Below are positions 1 to 7,567 of a stretch of DNA of 64,000 nt, piece after piece; position 1 is the first letter of the stretch; the number at the start of each line of letters is the position of its first letter. The position numbers and the translations under genes were made by a program. The stretch is from assembly GCF_013283645.1 (NCBI RefSeq), contig NZ_JABEKV010000002.1:317798-381797 (forward strand). The letters are read 5' to 3'. This stretch comes from Sinorhizobium psoraleae. GTDB lineage: Bacteria > Pseudomonadota > Alphaproteobacteria > Rhizobiales > Rhizobiaceae. The notes below the pieces were generated by a model, which was not told the DNA's origin, made no database searches, and saw nothing but the letters and a program-made list of their open reading frames with translations.

Positions 1-699
1 CGCTCGCCGGTCGCCGTCGTCGGCGGCATTCTCGCCGGTGCGCTTTCCGGTGCCTGGCTCAATCTTGGCGGCGTTTTCACCCAGAGGATCGGGCTTTCTA
101 CGGCTGAGGGCGCGACCCTCCTTGCATCGCTGCTCGCCGGAAGCGCGATCATGCAAATACCGATCGGCCGCGCTTCGGACCGAATGGACCGCCGCATCGT
201 CATGGTCGCCTGCGGCATTGTCGGCGTCATCTCCTGCCTTGCCATGTCGGCTTCGATCGGCAGCAGCCCGGCGATGCTCTATCTCATGGCCGCCTGCATC
301 GGCAGCGTGCTCTTCCCGATCTATGCGCTCAATGTCGCGCATGCCAACGACCTCGCCCGCCCGAACGAATATGTCGAGATCTCGTCGGGCCTGATGATCA
401 CCTACGGGATCGGCACCATCGTGGGGCCGTTAATGGTCGGCCCCGTGATGGACCGCTTCGGTCCTGCGGCGTTGTTCATCGTCCTTGCCGTCTACTTCGC
501 GCTCTACGGTGGCTACGCCGCCTGGCGCATTCTGAGGCGCGAGCAGCACCAAGGGCTCGTCGCCAAGACCGATTTCCAGGCGACCACCGTTATGCCGACG
601 CCGGGTCCCGATGTGACGAGCCCGATCGCCCAACAGGCAGATGCCGATGCGCTCATCAGCGACGACACCGTTCCCCTGTGGGAGCGGTCCTCGGAATAA
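1..699 (+). CDS. MFS transporter, C-terminal part (5' end outside window)
   Basis: The reading frame is open from base 1 to the TAA at 697-699, so the gene begins before the window and 232 residues are visible. The visible part holds about six hydrophobic segments separated by short basic loops. A loop with GRASDRMDRR sits near residue 55; it matches the G-x-x-x-D-R-x-x-R-R loop motif of the major facilitator superfamily, here at the start of the second half. The last about 60 residues are a polar cytoplasmic tail. This is an inner-membrane secondary transporter; the substrate cannot be told from this half. It is convergent with the DMT gene on the other strand, with an 18-base gap. Confidence 0.85.
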   Translation, partial: RSPVAVVGGILAGALSGAWLNLGGVFTQRIGLSTAEGATLLASLLAGSAIMQIPIGRASDRMDRRIVMVACGIVGVISCLAMSASIGSSPAMLYLMAACIGSVLFPIYALNVAHANDLARPNEYVEISSGLMITYGIGTIVGPLMVGPVMDRFGPAALFIVLAVYFALYGGYAAWRILRREQHQGLVAKTDFQATTVMPTPGPDVTSPIAQQADADALISDDTVPLWERSSE

Positions 700-717
700 G
701 GGCTTGGCGAGCAATCG

Positions 718-1656
718 TCACCCTTGCGGCGTCACATGCTTGCGGGCGCCTCTGCGCTCCAATCCCAACTGGTGCTCGCGAAAGATGATGAAGATGCCCG
801 CGCTGACAACGATCGCCGTGCCCGCCAACATGGTTTCCGTCGGTATATCGCCGAAGAAAAAATAGCCGATGGCAATGCCCAGCACGATCGATGTGTACTC
901 GAACGGGGCGATCGTCGACATGTCGGCATGACGGTAGCTTTCCGTCAGCAGGATCTGCGCGACGCCTCCGCAGAAGCCGGCGACCATCAGCAGCAGGAAG
1001 GACGTCCAGGACATTGTCGCCCAGCCGAAGGGCAACGTCGCAAGCGAAAACATCGAGGCCGAGAGGGAGAAATAAAGCACGATCGTGTGCGTTCGCTCGG
1101 TCTTCACCAGCTTGCGCACGAGCACCATCGCGATCGCCCCAAGCGTCGCAGAAAGCAACACGCCGACCGCACCAAGCGCCTCGGACGAACCGAATTCTCC
1201 GTTGCGCAGCAGCGTCAGCCGCGGCCAGGTGATGATCAGCACGCCCATGAGCCCGATCACGACCGCGGACCACCGGTAAAGCCGCACGGTTTCCCGGAGA
1301 AAGACGGCTGCGAAGATCACAGCGAGCAGCGGCATGGCGTAGCCGATCGCAATCGCCTCCGGCAGCGGCAGATGAACGAGCCCGTAGAACCCGCAACTCA
1401 TCGAGAGAATTCCGACGAAGCCGCGCGCTAGATGTCCAGTGATGTCCTTGGTTCTGAACGCGTCGCGCAACTCGCCGCGAAGCGCCAGAAAGCCCAGGAT
1501 GGGCACCATCGCAAAGGCGGAACGGTAGAAGGTGATTTGCCCGGTGGCGATGTCGCTGCCCGCAGCCTTGATGCACGTGGACATGCAAACGAAGATGACG
1601 ACCGAAAGAACCTTGAACAGGATCCCCTTCATCGGGCTTAGGATGTCCGCATCCAT
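718..1656 (-). CDS. DMT superfamily (EamA/RhaT-type) transporter
   Basis: The product is about 312 residues of mostly hydrophobic sequence with roughly ten membrane segments in two homologous halves, the layout of paired EamA domains (PF00892). A short arginine/histidine-rich cytoplasmic tail follows the last helix. Proteins of this family export metabolites or amino acids across the inner membrane; the substrate is not visible. Three starts are possible: GTG at 1665, ATG at 1656 (used here) and ATG at 1632, which would begin MKGILFK just before the first helix. No strong ribosome site separates them. The gene is monocistronic and divergent from pepN. Confidence 0.85.
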   Translation of the reverse strand: MDADILSPMKGILFKVLSVVIFVCMSTCIKAAGSDIATGQITFYRSAFAMVPILGFLALRGELRDAFRTKDITGHLARGFVGILSMSCGFYGLVHLPLPEAIAIGYAMPLLAVIFAAVFLRETVRLYRWSAVVIGLMGVLIITWPRLTLLRNGEFGSSEALGAVGVLLSATLGAIAMVLVRKLVKTERTHTIVLYFSLSASMFSLATLPFGWATMSWTSFLLLMVAGFCGGVAQILLTESYRHADMSTIAPFEYTSIVLGIAIGYFFFGDIPTETMLAGTAIVVSAGIFIIFREHQLGLERRGARKHVTPQG

Positions 1657-2075
1657 CGAACGCACTTTTCAAACGCTGCCGGCCAATGCAGGAAGGATGT
1701 CAGCCGAGGAAGACGCGGCGGAAAAGCCGCAGGAAGATCGCGCTTACTCTAGCGGCGCCATATCGGAATAAGGATCAAATTTCTTGATGGAAAGCATTTT
1801 TTCTTGATGCATTCGCCATCGAATCCGCAGCGTGCCAAGATTCTTTAGCATGCGCGAAAAAATCCTTGCCGATTTAGTTCTTGTTAGTGACGCTTCTGTA
1901 AATCACTGATCGATAAGGGAGCGGGAAGAATACCGGAAGCCACGTCTTCGCCGGAGTGCGGCCACCGGCATCACAATCATGTGGCAAGGCTTCGCTTTTC
2001 GCCCCTTGGGCTTTTCACCATCACAGGCGCCCTCTACAAATCGAATGTACAAGGAAGGCGCAAGCGAGACTGATC
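1657..2075. other. Intergenic region between divergent DMT transporter and pepN
   Basis: This gap of about 420 bases carries both divergent promoters. The part from about 1760 to 1920 is clearly richer in A and T than its surroundings and contains runs of T and A around 1795-1803 and 1856-1862. A long reading frame enters from the left at 1956 in the pepN frame, but its translation there does not resemble an aminopeptidase N terminus, so I treat it as upstream sequence. No other gene is visible. Confidence 0.5.
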
Positions 2076-4724
2076 ATGCGGACAAATACTGGCCAGACCA
2101 TTCGTCTGGAAGACTACCGGCCGACCGACTTCGTCCTTGAGAGAGTGGATCTGACTTTCGAGCTCGACCCCAAGGAAACGAAGGTCGAAGCGCGCCTCAT
2201 TTTCCACCGGCGCGAAGGGGTAAGCCCCGCGGCGCCTCTGGTCCTGGACGGCGACGAACTGCGCATGACCGGCCTGCTGCTCGATCAGGTGGACATACCG
2301 CCAGCGCTCTATGAGGCCACGGACGATACGCTGACGATCCGCGATCTCCCGGAAACGACCCCCTTCGAGATCACGGTAACAACTCTGCTCTCGCCTGAGA
2401 CCAACACCAAGCTGATGGGCCTCTACCGCACCAACAACGTCTATTGCACCCAGTGCGAGGCGGAGGGGTTCCGTCGCATCACTTACTTCCCAGATCGACC
2501 GGATGTGCTTGCCGTTTATACGGTCAACGTCATCGCCGACAAGGCAACATCACCGCTTCTGCTCTCGAACGGCAACTATCTCGGCGGCGCGGAAATGGGC
2601 GACGGTCGTCATTTTGCCGCCTGGTACGATCCACACCCGAAGCCGAGCTATCTTTTCGCACTGGTCGCCGGCGACCTCGGCGTAGTGGAAGACACGTTCA
2701 CGACCGTCTCGGGCCGCACTGTCGCGCTCAGGATCTATGTCGAGCATGGCAAGGAAGCCCGTGCTTCCTACGCCATGGACGCGCTGAAGCGCTCGATGAA
2801 GTGGGACGAGGAGGTTTTCGGCCGCGAATACGATCTCGACATCTTCATGATCGTCGCGGTCTCCGACTTCAACATGGGCGCCATGGAGAACAAGGGGCTC
2901 AACGTCTTCAACGACAAGTACGTGCTCGCGGACCCGGAGACGGCAACGGACGCGGACTACGCCAACATTGAAGCGATCATCGCGCACGAGTATTTCCATA
3001 ACTGGACAGGCAACCGCATCACCTGCCGCGACTGGTTCCAGCTCTGCCTCAAGGAAGGCCTGACCGTCTACCGCGACCACGAATTTTCCGCGGACATGCG
3101 TTCCCGCGCCGTCAAGCGCATCGCCGAGGTGCGCCACCTGAAGTCGGAGCAGTTTCCCGAGGATGCCGGTCCGCTCGCCCATCCGGTGCGCCCGACGACG
3201 TATCGTGAAATCAACAACTTCTATACGACCACCGTCTATGAGAAGGGCTCCGAGGTGACGCGGATGATCGCCACCATCCTCGGGCGCGATCTCTTCAAGA
3301 AGGGCATGGACCTCTATTTCGACCGCCATGACGGCCAGGCGGTGACGATCGAGGATTTCATCGCCTGCTTCGAGGACGCCAGTGGACGCGACCTCAAGCA
3401 ATTCTCGCTCTGGTATCATCAGGCGGGGACACCGCTGGTCACCGCTTCGGGTTCCTACGATGCGGAACGGGAGACCTTTTCGCTTTCGCTGGAGCAGACC
3501 GTGCCTCCCACTCCGGGGCAGAGCATCAAGGAGCCTATGCATATTCCGCTGCGGCTCGGGCTCTTGCTCGAGGATGGCAGCGAAGCGAAAGCTGCAAAGG
3601 TTTCCGGCGCCGACATCACGGACGATGTCGTCCATCTGACCGAACGCAGGCAGACGGTTGTCTTCTCCGGCATTCCCTCCCGTCCCGTCCCGTCCTTGAA
3701 CCGCGGTTTCTCGGCGCCGATCAACCTCCACATGGAGCAGAGCGCAGAGGACCGCGCGCTGATCGCGCGCCACGAGATCGACCTTTTCGCCCGCTGGCAG
3801 GCACTGAATGCCATCGCGCTCGACAATCTGGTCGCGGCAACGGCGCAGGCACGCAGCGGTCAACCGGTCACCTGCGACGGCGCGCTCCTTGATGGCCTTA
3901 TTGCCGCGGCCGCGGATGATCGGCTGGAACCGGCGTTCCGCTCGCAGGCGCTCGCGCTGCCGAGCGAATCCGATATCGCCCGGGAAATCGGCAGCAACAA
4001 CGATCCGGATGCCATTCACGCCGGCCGTCAGCAGATCCTGGCCGGTGTCGCCGCAGCCGGACGGGATACGTTCATCCGACTGACGAATGAAATGGCATCG
4101 CCCGGCCCATTCAGCCCGGATGCCACCAGTGCCGGTCGACGGGCGCTGCGCAACAGCGCCCTTACCTTCCTCGTCTATGGTGACAAGGGACCGGAGAAGG
4201 CGGCGGAGGCGTTCCGTAATGCCAACAACATGACCGACCTCAGCCTCGCGCTGACATTGCTTGCGCATCGCTTCCCGGACACGAAGGAAACGACCTCCGC
4301 ACTCACCGGCTTCAAGCAACGGTTTGCGGACAACGCCCTCGTCATCGACAAATGGTTCGCGATCCAGGCGACAATCCCCGGCCCCGAGACCCTCGATCGC
4401 GTCAAGACACTGATGTCCGATCCGCTTTTCAACGGAAACAATCCTAACCGTGTGCGCTCGCTCGTCGGAACCTTCGCCTTCTCCAACCCGACCGGGTTCA
4501 ATCGGGCCGACGGCGAAGGCTATCGCTTCCTGGCCCGGCAAATTCTCGACATCGATCCGCGCAATCCTCAGCTCGCGGCGCGCATTCTGACCTCGATGCG
4601 TTCATGGCGCTCGCTGGAAGATGTCCGGGCCGATCATGCCCGCAACGCTCTGAACGAGATCGCCGGCGCATCCAACCTCTCCGCGGACGTCAGCGATATC
4701 GTCGACCGCATGCTGAAGGCCTGA
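2076..4724 (+). CDS. pepN: Aminopeptidase N (M1 family zinc metallopeptidase)
   Basis: The 882-residue product matches the bacterial PepN type (E. coli PepN is 870 residues). It removes N-terminal amino acids from peptides in the cytoplasm. The exopeptidase motif GAMEN is at residues 268-272, and the zinc site HEYFH is at 304-308 with the third ligand Glu327, giving HExxH-x18-E. The C-terminal 400 residues form the alpha-helical superhelix typical of the DUF3458 region. The frame is open 40 codons further upstream, but the ATG at 2076 begins MRTNTGQTIRLEDY, the usual N terminus of rhizobial PepN. A strong hairpin follows the stop at 4746-4786. The gene stands alone. Confidence 0.96.
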   Translation: MRTNTGQTIRLEDYRPTDFVLERVDLTFELDPKETKVEARLIFHRREGVSPAAPLVLDGDELRMTGLLLDQVDIPPALYEATDDTLTIRDLPETTPFEITVTTLLSPETNTKLMGLYRTNNVYCTQCEAEGFRRITYFPDRPDVLAVYTVNVIADKATSPLLLSNGNYLGGAEMGDGRHFAAWYDPHPKPSYLFALVAGDLGVVEDTFTTVSGRTVALRIYVEHGKEARASYAMDALKRSMKWDEEVFGREYDLDIFMIVAVSDFNMGAMENKGLNVFNDKYVLADPETATDADYANIEAIIAHEYFHNWTGNRITCRDWFQLCLKEGLTVYRDHEFSADMRSRAVKRIAEVRHLKSEQFPEDAGPLAHPVRPTTYREINNFYTTTVYEKGSEVTRMIATILGRDLFKKGMDLYFDRHDGQAVTIEDFIACFEDASGRDLKQFSLWYHQAGTPLVTASGSYDAERETFSLSLEQTVPPTPGQSIKEPMHIPLRLGLLLEDGSEAKAAKVSGADITDDVVHLTERRQTVVFSGIPSRPVPSLNRGFSAPINLHMEQSAEDRALIARHEIDLFARWQALNAIALDNLVAATAQARSGQPVTCDGALLDGLIAAAADDRLEPAFRSQALALPSESDIAREIGSNNDPDAIHAGRQQILAGVAAAGRDTFIRLTNEMASPGPFSPDATSAGRRALRNSALTFLVYGDKGPEKAAEAFRNANNMTDLSLALTLLAHRFPDTKETTSALTGFKQRFADNALVIDKWFAIQATIPGPETLDRVKTLMSDPLFNGNNPNRVRSLVGTFAFSNPTGFNRADGEGYRFLARQILDIDPRNPQLAARILTSMRSWRSLEDVRADHARNALNEIAGASNLSADVSDIVDRMLKA

Positions 4725-4745
4725 CGGGCCTCCCGCCATCACGAA

Positions 4746-4786
4746 TCACTGCGGCTTCGGCTCGAATCAGGCCAAAGCCGCAGTGA
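4746..4786 (+). terminator. Hairpin downstream of pepN
   Basis: TCACTGCGGCTT (4746-4757) pairs perfectly with AAGCCGCAGTGA (4775-4786), a 12-base-pair stem with a 17-base loop, 21 bases after the pepN stop. There is no clear T run, so it may act as an mRNA 3' end stabiliser or a factor-assisted terminator. Confidence 0.6.
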
Positions 4787-4833
4787 ACGATTCCAATGAT
4801 TAAAGCTCACCTCGCTCGAAGAGCCGTCGCCAC

Positions 4834-4938
4834 CTACAGCGCCGCGCGTCTTCTCAGACGCACAAAAGGTCGCTGTAGCACTTTGAATTGCTGCATGTTT
4901 TTGTCCTTAGATCGGCTCCGATTTAACGACACATGCAG
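4834..4938 (+). repeat. RIME-like palindromic intergenic repeat, copy 1
   Basis: It begins with CTACAGCGCCGCGCGTCTT and ends with ACACATGCAG. The unit contains two palindromic parts: a first arm around the GCGTCT..AGACGC hairpin closed by CTACAGCG/CGCTGTAG, and a second arm around CTGCATGT..ACATGCAG with an inner ATCGG-CTCCGAT hairpin. Related copies occur at 12698, 35458 (inverted), 43301, 44138, 45497 and 59399 (inverted). This fits the Rhizobium-specific intergenic mosaic element (RIME) family; I assign the name from memory of the family, not from a search. Confidence 0.85.
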
Positions 4939-5037
4939 GCGCCATCCGGCCTATGATTTCCCAACGACGAGAATTGGTTAAGAAATCTTTACCATCCCCT
5001 CTGGACAAGGCGAATCGCCCTGTGATTCATTGAGTCA

Positions 5038-5112
5038 GATTCGGGCGAGCGGCGCACCGAATCACTGAGACAACCATCCTCCAGCCGAATGCTGGAGCGG
5101 CTCATGTCTCAG
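5038..5112 (+). other. Two adjacent inverted repeats upstream of a histidine kinase gene
   Basis: GATTCGG (5038-5044) pairs with CCGAATC (5057-5063). Immediately after, CTGAGACA (5065-5072) pairs with TGTCTCAG (5105-5112), and inside that pair CTCCAG (5079-5084) pairs with CTGGAG (5092-5097). The block ends 57 bases before the start of the kinase gene. It could be a structured leader or a palindromic repeat. The rest of the 4725-5169 gap holds the pepN hairpin and RIME-like copy 1, and I see no gene in it. Confidence 0.5.
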
Positions 5113-5169
5113 ATTTAGAGGATCAGGCGTCTTCGGCACATTCACTGCGAATGCGAGGCGCTTTCGAGG

Positions 5170-7512
5170 ATGACAAGATTGGGAAAGATGGCGGACGCGC
5201 GACGGGGAAGCGCAGCCGACGGGCGGTTGCGACTCAAGTTTCCGGGCCTTTCCAGCCTGGAGCGGGAGTTCATCGAGCAGGCAAGGCTGTTTGCCGAGCC
5301 CGCATCTCAGCGGCTCGCGAGCGCCGAACCTATTCTCAAGCGCTCCATTCCCGTCCTGATAATTGCTTTCCTTGTCATCGTGGCCATATCCCGCATGTCG
5401 GGCATCATGGGCGAGCATGCCCGTATGGAGGGCAGTTCCCGCCAAGCCGTCAGTCTCGCAGCGGCCGCGGCCGCTGCAGCCTTCCAAGCCGATGGAGCAC
5501 AGGTTTTCGACGGCGGTCTGCGGTGGGAGGCCGAACAGCGGCTCGGCGAATATCTTCCGGCAGGCACTCTCGACGGCGGCATGTTTCTGCTGACGGTTCG
5601 CAAGGACGGGCGGATATTCGCAAGCACGGCGGACGGCGCTCACTTCATCGGGCGCACGCTGGCCTCGATCGCTCCGGACCTCGCAACGCTGCAGTACTAT
5701 GGCGAAGGATCGAGCGTGGTGAAGACGCCGGTCGGCGACGTCGATCATCTTGTCGCCTTGACGCAGCTCCCGGACGCCGCCGGCGTCATTCTGGCGGCTA
5801 GGCCGATCGCGCAGCTCGAGACGGCGTGGCGCGACGACGTCTCGCTCAACGTCACCCTGTTTGCAGGCATATCGGCCATCCTGCTCGTCGTCCTCTATGC
5901 CTACTACATTCAGGCAAAGCGAGCGCGCGATGCTGACGCGGTTTTCGCGGAGTCGAACCTGCGTGTCGAAACTGCGCTCTCGCGCGGTCGTTGCGGCCTG
6001 TGGGATTTCGATCTTGCCAACCGGCGCCTGTTCTGGTCGCGGTCGATGTACGAGATGCTGGGGATGCCGGGGGACAGCAGTGTGCTGTCTTTCGGCGATG
6101 CCGCGCGGCTGATGCATCCGGAGGACCGGGGCATTTACAGCGTGGCGCGGGCGATCGCCCGCGATAACGCACGCCAGATCGACCAGGTATTCCGCATGCG
6201 CCATGCCGACGGCCACTACGTATGGCTCCGCGCACGCGCGCAAGTCATTCGCACAGTCTCCGGCCGCACGCACCTGATCGGCATCGCCATGGATGTCACC
6301 GAGCAACACCGGCTTGCGCAGCGCTATGCGGAAGCGGACCAGCGTCTCGCCGACGCCATCGAGTGTACGTCGGAGGCTTTCGTGCTCTGGGACAAGCAAG
6401 ACCGCCTGGTCATGTGCAACACCCACTACCAGCAGGCCTATCAATTGCCGGACCATGTCCTCGTGCCCGGCACGGAACGGACAGTCGTGCACGCCGCCGC
6501 GGCACGGCCGGTCGTCGAGCGCCGGGTCGCCGATCCGGATCGCAGCAACCATTCGCAGACGAGCGAGGTGCAACTCGCCGACGAGCGATGGCTCCAGATC
6601 AACGAACGCCGCACCCGCGATGGCGGTCTGGTTTCGGTCGGCACCGACATCACGCTGCTCAAGCGCCACCAGGTGCGCCTGCGCGAATCCGAGCGTCGGC
6701 TCATGGCGACGATCGGCGACCTTTCGGCATCACGCATCACGCTGGAGCAGCAGAAGGCCGAACTGTCCGTCGCCAACTCCAACTATCAGGCGGAGAAGGA
6801 GCGCGCAGAAGCCGCAAACCGCGCCAAGTCCGAATTTCTGGCGAACATGTCGCACGAACTGCGCACGCCGCTGAACGCTATCCTCGGGTTTTCGGAGATC
6901 CTGCAGAACCAGATGTTCGGTCCGCTCGGGTCCGAGAAATACCACGAGTATTCGCGCGATATCCATGAAAGCGGCAAACATCTGCTCAACGTCATCAACG
7001 ACATTCTCGACATGTCGAAGATTGAAGCCGGGCACATGCGCATCACGCGTGAGAAGATCGACCTCGCACCGCTGATCGAAGAGACGCTTCGCTTCACCAC
7101 AATTCCAGCCGAGCAGAAGAATATCCGCGTCGTGCAGCAGATTTCCTCGGGTCTCACCATGGTGGCCGACCGCCGCGCGATGAAGCAGGTGCTGCTGAAC
7201 CTCCTGTCGAACGCGGTCAAGTTCACCAACGAAGGAGGCCGCATCTCGCTCAGGGCGCGCAAGGTCACCGGAGCGGTGACGCTGACGATCGCCGATTCGG
7301 GTATAGGCATCCCGAAGGACGCGCTGCAGAAGATCGGCCAGCCATTCGAGCAGGTGCAAAGCCAGTATGCCAAGAGCAAGGGCGGTTCCGGGCTCGGGCT
7401 TGCAATTTCGCGCTCACTGACGCGCCTTCACGGCGGCACGATGAAGATCCACTCCACCGAAAACGTCGGCACGATCATATCCGTCCGCATCCCCGACCGC
7501 GTCGGCGGCTAA
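5170..7512 (+). CDS. Membrane-bound PAS-domain sensor histidine kinase
   Basis: The 780-residue protein has two membrane helices, about residues 57-78 and 216-238, flanking an extracytoplasmic sensor region of about 140 residues. A long alanine run (residues near 97-106) lies just after the first helix. Two PAS-like regions follow at about 265-385 and 395-500. The DHp H-box is MSHELRTPLNAILGFSE with the phosphorylated His at 562, and the HATPase domain shows N, G1 and G2 boxes (NLLSNAVKFT, DSGIGIP, GGSGLGLAIS). It phosphorylates an unidentified response regulator, since no regulator gene is adjacent. ATG at 5188 is an alternative start. The stimulus is unknown. Confidence 0.93.
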   Translation: MTRLGKMADARRGSAADGRLRLKFPGLSSLEREFIEQARLFAEPASQRLASAEPILKRSIPVLIIAFLVIVAISRMSGIMGEHARMEGSSRQAVSLAAAAAAAAFQADGAQVFDGGLRWEAEQRLGEYLPAGTLDGGMFLLTVRKDGRIFASTADGAHFIGRTLASIAPDLATLQYYGEGSSVVKTPVGDVDHLVALTQLPDAAGVILAARPIAQLETAWRDDVSLNVTLFAGISAILLVVLYAYYIQAKRARDADAVFAESNLRVETALSRGRCGLWDFDLANRRLFWSRSMYEMLGMPGDSSVLSFGDAARLMHPEDRGIYSVARAIARDNARQIDQVFRMRHADGHYVWLRARAQVIRTVSGRTHLIGIAMDVTEQHRLAQRYAEADQRLADAIECTSEAFVLWDKQDRLVMCNTHYQQAYQLPDHVLVPGTERTVVHAAAARPVVERRVADPDRSNHSQTSEVQLADERWLQINERRTRDGGLVSVGTDITLLKRHQVRLRESERRLMATIGDLSASRITLEQQKAELSVANSNYQAEKERAEAANRAKSEFLANMSHELRTPLNAILGFSEILQNQMFGPLGSEKYHEYSRDIHESGKHLLNVINDILDMSKIEAGHMRITREKIDLAPLIEETLRFTTIPAEQKNIRVVQQISSGLTMVADRRAMKQVLLNLLSNAVKFTNEGGRISLRARKVTGAVTLTIADSGIGIPKDALQKIGQPFEQVQSQYAKSKGGSGLGLAISRSLTRLHGGTMKIHSTENVGTIISVRIPDRVGG

Positions 7513-7567
7513 GCAACCGTCCGGGAATTGCGCAGGCTTCAAATCGCGCGACCGCCGACCTCGCAGA

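Noticed and set aside
2550-4541. 663-residue open frame on the minus strand across pepN
   Set aside because: Antisense shadow of a GC-rich gene. The translation lacks any domain and the plus-strand protein has complete catalytic motifs.
5062-6669. 535-residue open frame on the minus strand across the PAS kinase
   Set aside because: Antisense shadow of a gene with intact kinase motifs.
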